Positions 7,289 through 11,164 of a DNA stretch of 11,164 nt are shown in pieces (within the stretch, counting starts at the first letter, position 1; every line of letters starts with the position of its first letter). Source of the stretch: Clostridiales bacterium UBA1777. GTDB lineage: Bacteria > Bacillota > Clostridia > Oscillospirales > Oscillospiraceae. Under the pieces are notes generated by a model. The model did no database searches. It was not told the origin of the DNA and saw nothing but the letters and a program-made list of their open reading frames with translations. The translations under genes and the position numbers were made by a program. The stretch covers positions 1-11,164 of the forward strand of contig DCGN01000079.1 in the NCBI GenBank assembly GCA_002315275.1, given 5' to 3'.

Positions 7289-7843
7289 ATGACCGGAGCT
7301 ATAACATTTGAGCACGGCAGACCGTCCGTGGTCCGAATTGACAAGGAGGAGCGCTGCTACGCCCTTCTCGACTCTCTTTGCATAAGCTATGACCGCGCAG
7401 ACCACGCTTTTGCCGATACCATTGAGGACTGCCACGAGGTTGAAAAGGTACTCGGCTGTCCGATTTGCAAGAATCTGTTTCTCACCAACAGGCAGCAGAC
7501 GGAGTTCTATCTTCTGCTTATGCCGAGTGAAAAGCCTTTTAAAACCAAGCTTCTCTCCAAGCAGATAGGCACCGCGCGCCTTTCCTTTGCATCCGCGGAG
7601 GATATGCTGCGTCTTCTTGACATCACCCCCGGCTCTGTCAGCGTGCTCGGCCTGATGAATGACAAGGACATGGCCGTGCATCTGCTTATAGATAAGGAGC
7701 TTGCCGATGACGAGTATCTCGGCTGTCACCCCTGCATCAACTCCTCTACGCTGAAGATAGCCGTGAAGGATGTCCTCGATAAGCTGATACCCGCAATGGG
7801 ACACGGCATTTCATGGGTTGAGCTTCCGTGGGAGGTCGAGTGA
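7289..7843 (+). CDS. PrdX / ProXp-ala-like aminoacyl-tRNA deacylase (YbaK family)
   Basis: 184 residues, YbaK/EbsC fold, of the freestanding 'prolyl-tRNA synthetase-associated domain' type. Characterised members (PrdX, ProXp-ala) hydrolyse alanine from tRNA(Pro) mischarged by prolyl-tRNA synthetase, acting in the cytoplasm as a trans-editing factor. Visible signatures: C-P-I-C-K-N-L-F-L (57-65) with K61 at the conserved lysine of the active site, L-S-F-A-S near residue 103, T-P-G-S-V-S-V-L-G-L in the substrate-pocket loop, and G-C-H-P-C-I-N-S-S-T near residue 150. The ATG at 7289 is preferred because GGAG lies 5 nt upstream; an in-frame GTG 45 bases earlier lies within the likely promoter and lacks a Shine-Dalgarno sequence. 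Divergent from the methyltransferase gene; the next gene has its own promoter. Family assignment is firm, exact amino-acid specificity less so. Confidence 0.88.
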   Translation: MTGAITFEHGRPSVVRIDKEERCYALLDSLCISYDRADHAFADTIEDCHEVEKVLGCPICKNLFLTNRQQTEFYLLLMPSEKPFKTKLLSKQIGTARLSFASAEDMLRLLDITPGSVSVLGLMNDKDMAVHLLIDKELADDEYLGCHPCINSSTLKIAVKDVLDKLIPAMGHGISWVELPWEVE

Positions 7844-7934
7844 CCTTTTCACCGTAAGAACAGTGCTTTTTATGAAAATCAGGCTGATATTCCATAATTT
7901 TTCTTTAAATCTTAAGCCATTTTCTGCCTGAATA

Positions 7935-7963
7935 TTGACGGAAGATGGGTTTTTGATTATAAT
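7935..7963 (+). promoter_or_regulatory. Near-consensus sigma-A promoter for the Ig-like zinc-ribbon protein
   Basis: TTGACG (7935-7940), 17 bases, TATAAT (7958-7963): eleven of twelve consensus positions with ideal spacing. Expected transcription start is near 7970, giving a leader of about 54 nt. The rest of the gap from 7844 shows no gene. Confidence 0.85.
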
Positions 7964-8011
7964 GTGCCATACAAATCCCGGCACCGCAATTAAAAATTTA
8001 AACTCTTGAAA

Positions 8012-8026
8012 AGAGGTTTTCCGATG
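8012..8026 (+). promoter_or_regulatory. Ribosome binding site deciding the start of the Ig-like protein
   Basis: AGAGG (8012-8016) lies 7 nt before the ATG at 8024. An in-frame TTG at 8006 lacks a ribosome binding site and would place extra charged residues ahead of a complete signal peptide, so the ATG is chosen. Confidence 0.75.
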
Positions 8027-9367
8027 AAAAGATCATTAAAGATGCTGCTCAGCCTGATGCTGATAGTGTGCATGGCGTCCGCTTTGCTTTGTGCGAGTGC
8101 GTTTGCGGACAAGAGCTACAACCTCACCTATGAGTTCACGACCGGCAAGGAATACACACAGATATTCCTCACAGGCGAAAACAACGGCTCCGGCGGAACG
8201 ACAGGCACTATCCCCACCGGCATGAAGGAGATCGTCGACCAGGAGCAGTACGCCATAACCGGTACCCCTACCTCAGCGGGAACGTACACATGGAAGCACG
8301 TTGTAAACGGTTATGCTCCCGATGACGGCGAGAACGTCACCGTGATCGTCACCGTGACCGTCAAGGATCCGAAGCCCGCTATCACAAAGCACCCCACCGG
8401 CGAGACCGTCACCGAGGGTGAGACCGCCCTATTCGTTGCAAGAGCCGACGGCTGCAAAGAGATCATATGGCGCCTCGTCAGCCCCGACAAGGCCACAACC
8501 TATACCGCCGAGGACGCCAACAAGTACTTCAAAGACCTTGAGGTTGAGGGCTACAACGAAGAAACGCTGTGCCTTTCAAACATTCCCTATGAGCTGGACG
8601 GTTGGAAGGCCGAGTGCAAGTTCATCGGGAACGACGGCTCCTCCCTGTTTACGGATGGCGCACTTATCACCGTCAACAAAAAGGTACTCGCGAAGCCCAC
8701 TATCTCCGCTCAGCCCGCGGGCGGCAGCTTCGATGTCGGAACGTCGACAGCGCTGAGCATCACCGCATCTGCCCCCGAGGGTGCAAGTGTTGCATACCAG
8801 TGGTACTCAGGCACGGCGAACTCCGTCAGCGCGCTCTCACCCGTCAGCGGTGCAGTAGGTGCTTCGTTCACACCGCCCCAGACAGAGGGCACTATGTACT
8901 ACGCCGTTGCGGTAGTCTCCGCAGAGGGCGACAACAAGAGCGATGCCGTCTACTCAGACGTAGTTGCGGTCACCTATACAGCCAAGGCTGCCGAAACTCC
9001 CGCTCCCACCGCCGAGCCTACGGAGACTCCCTCAGCGACTGTTGCTCCGAAGGATGACAACGGCAAGGATAACGGCAGCCGCTCCGGCAAGTCCAAGGCA
9101 ACTCCATGGTTCGTATTCGTGCTTGCATTCCTGTTCCTTCTTCTCATATGCCTCGGCGTTGCGCTCATCATTGTAAAGCGCCGCGACAAGAACGCTCCCG
9201 TCGAAGAGGCTGCGGAAGAACCGCTGTATCGCTTCCGCTGTGACAAGTGCGGCTGGGCTCCCGAGCCCGGTCAGGAGGTTCCCCACTTCTGCCCGAACTG
9301 CGGCGATCCCTTTGACGAGAACGATATTGAATGGATCAGCGAAAATAACGGCGAAGAAGAAAAGTGA
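8024..9367 (+). CDS. Exported Ig-like protein with one membrane helix and a C-terminal rubredoxin-like zinc ribbon
   Basis: 447 residues; not matched to any named protein. A signal peptide (1-28, ending A-F-A before D-K-S) is followed by three apparent beta-sandwich regions. The first (about 30-118) has the G-T-P-T-S-A-G-T-Y-T motif of He_PIG/putative-Ig domains; the second (about 118-215) is Ig-like with cysteines in D-G-C-K and A-E-C-K; the third (225-320) has the Ig-type Y-Q-W-Y and Y-Y-A-V-A-V strands. A Pro/Thr/Glu-rich linker (about 322-345) and a basic stretch lead to one transmembrane helix (about 360-382) with K-R-R after it, giving an extracellular N-terminus and cytoplasmic C-terminus. 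The tail ends in C406-x2-C409-G-W-x-C423-P-N-C426-G, a four-cysteine metal site like the short rubredoxin of rubrerythrin or a zinc ribbon. Role unknown: surface adhesion or sensing coupled to a cytoplasmic partner is inference. Monocistronic. Confidence 0.85.
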   Translation: MKRSLKMLLSLMLIVCMASALLCASAFADKSYNLTYEFTTGKEYTQIFLTGENNGSGGTTGTIPTGMKEIVDQEQYAITGTPTSAGTYTWKHVVNGYAPDDGENVTVIVTVTVKDPKPAITKHPTGETVTEGETALFVARADGCKEIIWRLVSPDKATTYTAEDANKYFKDLEVEGYNEETLCLSNIPYELDGWKAECKFIGNDGSSLFTDGALITVNKKVLAKPTISAQPAGGSFDVGTSTALSITASAPEGASVAYQWYSGTANSVSALSPVSGAVGASFTPPQTEGTMYYAVAVVSAEGDNKSDAVYSDVVAVTYTAKAAETPAPTAEPTETPSATVAPKDDNGKDNGSRSGKSKATPWFVFVLAFLFLLLICLGVALIIVKRRDKNAPVEEAAEEPLYRFRCDKCGWAPEPGQEVPHFCPNCGDPFDENDIEWISENNGEEEK

Positions 9368-9371
9368 TCAT

Positions 9372-9423
9372 ATAAACGCAAAAGACCGACTCTGAATGAA
9401 ATGGGTCGGTCTTTTGCGTTTAT
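9372..9423. terminator. Bidirectional intrinsic terminator between convergent genes
   Basis: A 19-bp perfect inverted repeat (9372-9390 with 9405-9423) around a 14-nt loop. The core AAAAGACCGAC...GTCGGTCTTTT has A-runs and T-runs on its flanks, so it can terminate in both directions. It starts 4 bases past the stop of the Ig-like protein gene and ends 4 bases before the stop-codon end of the convergent M20 peptidase gene, serving both. Confidence 0.92.
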
Positions 9424-9427
9424 TATC

Positions 9428-10861
9428 TCAGCAATCCTTCATTACGCGGATGTAGAACTCCACTGAGCGGTGTATCGTTTCTATACGGATATGCTCGTTA
9501 TTTCCGTGGATACTCTCGCGCTCTTCATCCGTCATATCGCAGGCGGAGAAGCGGTAAACTCTGTCGGATATTTCGCCGTAATGACGGCTGTCGGAGCACT
9601 GCACCATCAGATACGGCGCTACGATGCAGCCCTTCCATGTGTTTGCAACAGCGTTGCGGACGGTATACCAGCCCTTGACGTCCGTTCTTGATATCGGGCT
9701 CGGATTTTCGCTGTCGAACGCTCTGATATTGACGGCGGGGTCATTGACCGTCTTCTCGATATATGCCTTGGCAGACTCGATACCGTCCTCCGGATTGAGG
9801 CGGATGTTGGACACCATAGTTGCCTTCGGCGGGATAACATTATGTGCCTGGCTGCCGGTCATCTGCGTGAAAGCGACCGTTGTGCGGATCAGCGCGTTTA
9901 GCGCACCGCCCTTTTTCTTGTACAGCGAATCTATCACGCCGCTGAAAAGCCACATATTTGAGAATATCACTCTGTAAAACAGGGTGGAATAGCGGCCGAG
10001 CGTGTCAAACATCTCGTTTACCGGCTTGGTAAAATGAGCCTTGAAGGGATGGGCTTCGACCTTGGCACAGGCCTTTGAGAGCACTCCCACAGGGGTATGC
10101 GGTGCAGGAGCAGAGGCATGGCCTCCGTCGGATGCGACCGAATACTCAATATTCATCATTCCCTTTTCGGCTATGCCGATAAGACCGCACGGCTGCTTGA
10201 CACTGGGGAACATGTCTTCAACGACAGCGCCGCCCTCGTCGATAACGAGAGAGGGTGTAATGCCGTTAGATTTGAACCAGTCAACAATATGCTTTGCGCC
10301 GTATCCGTTTACCTCTTCGCCGCCGGAGAAGGCAAAGTAGATATCGTATTCCGGAGTATAGCCTTGCTTAATGAGGTTCTCTGCAGCAGACAGGACGCCG
10401 TTAAACGTGACCTTAGTATCCAGCGTTCCGCGTCCCCACATGATCCCGTCCTCTATCTGGGCTTCAAAAGCCGGATGAGTCCAGTTCTCTTCATCGACCG
10501 GGACGACATCATAGTGAGCCATCAGGACAGCGGGGTCACCCTGCTTCTGTCCCTTCCAGCAGAAGAGAAGGGCTCTGTCTTCCATCCTCTGCAGAGAGCA
10601 GACGCTGAAGACGTTCGGGAAAAGCTCTGGGAGCTTGTTGATGAGCTTTTCAAACTCCGCCTCATCCTCGAGCTCGCGGCTGTAGCGGGAAACGGTCCTG
10701 CACTTTACGATTTCTCCGAGCGAGTGCACCGCCGCATCCTTATCGAATTCAACGGGTTCGGCCTTACCGTAATCCACGGGTTTTGGCTTGAACATTGCCG
10801 TTCTGACAATAATGACCGCAAGAAATACCGCTGCTGCGGCAAGAATAATATAGCCTACCAT
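9428..10861 (-). CDS. Membrane-anchored M20 family metallopeptidase (CPS1 / PM20D1-like)
   Basis: 477 residues. M20 enzymes are di-zinc amidases that remove residues from peptides or hydrolyse N-acyl amino acids. An N-terminal hydrophobic helix (about 3-24) precedes basic residues and no clear cleavage site, suggesting a membrane anchor; which side the catalytic domain faces is not certain. Catalytic elements: A-H116-Y-D118-V-V-P (metal ligand and its partner), G-R-G-T-L-D148-T-K (bridging aspartate), S-G-G-E182-E183 (general base, then metal ligand), and a late I-H-G-N-N-E-H histidine region. The C-terminal R-F-S-A-C-D-M-T/H-G-N-N-E arrangement resembles the CPS1/PM20D1 subgroup more than DapE or ArgE. 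ATG at 10861 has GGAG 8 nt upstream, overlapping the stop of the preceding membrane gene; a 12-nt gap makes them one operon. Substrate unknown. Confidence 0.92.
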   Translation of the reverse strand: MVGYIILAAAAVFLAVIIVRTAMFKPKPVDYGKAEPVEFDKDAAVHSLGEIVKCRTVSRYSRELEDEAEFEKLINKLPELFPNVFSVCSLQRMEDRALLFCWKGQKQGDPAVLMAHYDVVPVDEENWTHPAFEAQIEDGIMWGRGTLDTKVTFNGVLSAAENLIKQGYTPEYDIYFAFSGGEEVNGYGAKHIVDWFKSNGITPSLVIDEGGAVVEDMFPSVKQPCGLIGIAEKGMMNIEYSVASDGGHASAPAPHTPVGVLSKACAKVEAHPFKAHFTKPVNEMFDTLGRYSTLFYRVIFSNMWLFSGVIDSLYKKKGGALNALIRTTVAFTQMTGSQAHNVIPPKATMVSNIRLNPEDGIESAKAYIEKTVNDPAVNIRAFDSENPSPISRTDVKGWYTVRNAVANTWKGCIVAPYLMVQCSDSRHYGEISDRVYRFSACDMTDEERESIHGNNEHIRIETIHRSVEFYIRVMKDC

Positions 10862-10873
10862 ATCATCTTCTCC

Positions 10874-11164
10874 TCACAGCAAATTCTTCTTATAAAGAAT
10901 TCTCGACACGCCGAGCGTAAACAGGACACCTACGGGAACCATCACGCTGACCTTTGAGCCGAGAGACGGGATCGAAATAAACAGCACCAGCATGAGAATT
11001 ATGGGCGCTATCGCGATCTTCCAGTTTCTTGACACGAATACAACTGCCAGCGCACCGAACAGGGCGGGCAGGATCTGAGCAAACGCGGGAGCAAGAGTCT
11101 CGGACTCAAGGATAGGCGCAAGCGGAACTATGAGCACAACACCGAGGATAATTATCAGCGTAGT
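10874..11164 (-). CDS. C-terminal part of a hydrophobic membrane protein, truncated by the window edge
   Basis: The frame is open to the right edge (97 codons visible) and ends in TGA at 10874. The visible protein is dominated by hydrophobic segments: I-I-I-L-G-V-V-L-I-V-P-L, an I-L-P-A-L-F-G-A-L-A-V-V-F-V helix, I-A-I-A-P-I-I-L-M-L-V-L-F, and V-M-V-P-V-G-V-L-F-T-L-G-V, giving about four membrane spans and a basic C-terminus (R-I-L-Y-K-K-N-L-L). An internal GTG at 11137 could be read as a start, but the hydrophobic sequence continues upstream of it without a ribosome binding site, so this is more likely the end of a larger gene. No family recognised. It is upstream of, and closely coupled to, the M20 peptidase gene, so a transporter or permease role linked to peptide or amino-acid use is possible but only inferred from position. 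Confidence 0.68.
   Translation of the reverse strand, partial: TTLIIILGVVLIVPLAPILESETLAPAFAQILPALFGALAVVFVSRNWKIAIAPIILMLVLFISIPSLGSKVSVMVPVGVLFTLGVSRILYKKNLL

Noticed and set aside
7154..7804. A 216-codon minus-strand open frame opposite the deacylase gene
   Set aside because: The plus strand encodes clear YbaK-family motifs, while the minus frame has no recognisable motif and overlaps the methyltransferase start.
7833..7849. Short hairpin AGGTC-GAGT-GACCT followed by TTT at the stop codon of the deacylase gene
   Set aside because: A 5-bp stem overlapping the coding end with only four T residues is too weak to call a terminator with confidence; it may still help end the transcript.
8019..8095. 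Lipoprotein signal in the Ig-like protein (A-L-L-C)
   Set aside because: Leucine directly before the cysteine does not fit a lipobox, and a good signal peptidase I site (A-F-A) follows five residues later.
10097..10957. A 286-codon plus-strand open frame opposite the M20 peptidase
   Set aside because: All catalytic M20 motifs are in frame on the minus strand; the plus frame shows no domain or plausible start context.

Overview
The window looks like chromosome of a low-to-mid-GC Gram-positive bacterium, most likely an uncultured gut-type member of the Clostridia (Oscillospirales or a neighbouring order). This is inference from several signs. Shine-Dalgarno sequences are strong (GGAGG, AGGAG) and one start is TTG. 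There are sigma-A promoters with a 17-bp spacer. The genes include a Ypsc-type THUMP methyltransferase, a YegS/DgkB-type lipid kinase, a PrdX-like Ala-tRNA(Pro) deacylase, a rubredoxin-like zinc ribbon and a surface protein with Listeria-Bacteroides (InlB B-type) repeats. No phage, IS, CRISPR, tRNA or rRNA was seen.

Layout. (1) Bases 1-4892, minus strand, are one very large exported repeat protein of at least 1630 residues whose C-terminus lies off the left edge. It carries the same long architecture twice: a 'FPD' segment with an EF-hand-like loop, a block of 21-residue leucine-rich repeats (LRRs), a beta-rich linker, then a string of B-repeats. It has its own promoter with perfect -35 and -10 hexamers and a leader of about 90 nt. 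(2) Bases 5119-7164, minus strand, are a two-gene operon (THUMP RNA methyltransferase, then lipid kinase), closed by a strong intrinsic terminator at 5065-5094. (3) A divergent intergenic region at 7165-7288 contains an 8-bp inverted repeat. It leads rightward to the tRNA-editing protein (7289-7843) and then to a separately promoted exported Ig-like protein (8024-9367) with one transmembrane helix and a C-terminal four-cysteine zinc ribbon. (4) A 19-bp perfect hairpin at 9372-9423 separates that gene from a convergent minus-strand pair: a membrane-anchored M20 metallopeptidase (9428-10861) and, upstream of it, the C-terminal end of a hydrophobic protein running off the right edge.

The genes do not form one pathway. 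The methyltransferase and the deacylase are translation-maintenance functions, and the kinase acts in lipid metabolism. The two exported proteins have the most striking composition and the best promoters, so they are the likely adaptive part of the window. The most notable items are the internally duplicated LRR/B-repeat protein and the Ig-membrane-zinc-ribbon protein, which seems to place a metal-binding module on the inner face of the membrane beneath an extracellular adhesin-like region. No unmistakable new multi-gene system was found.
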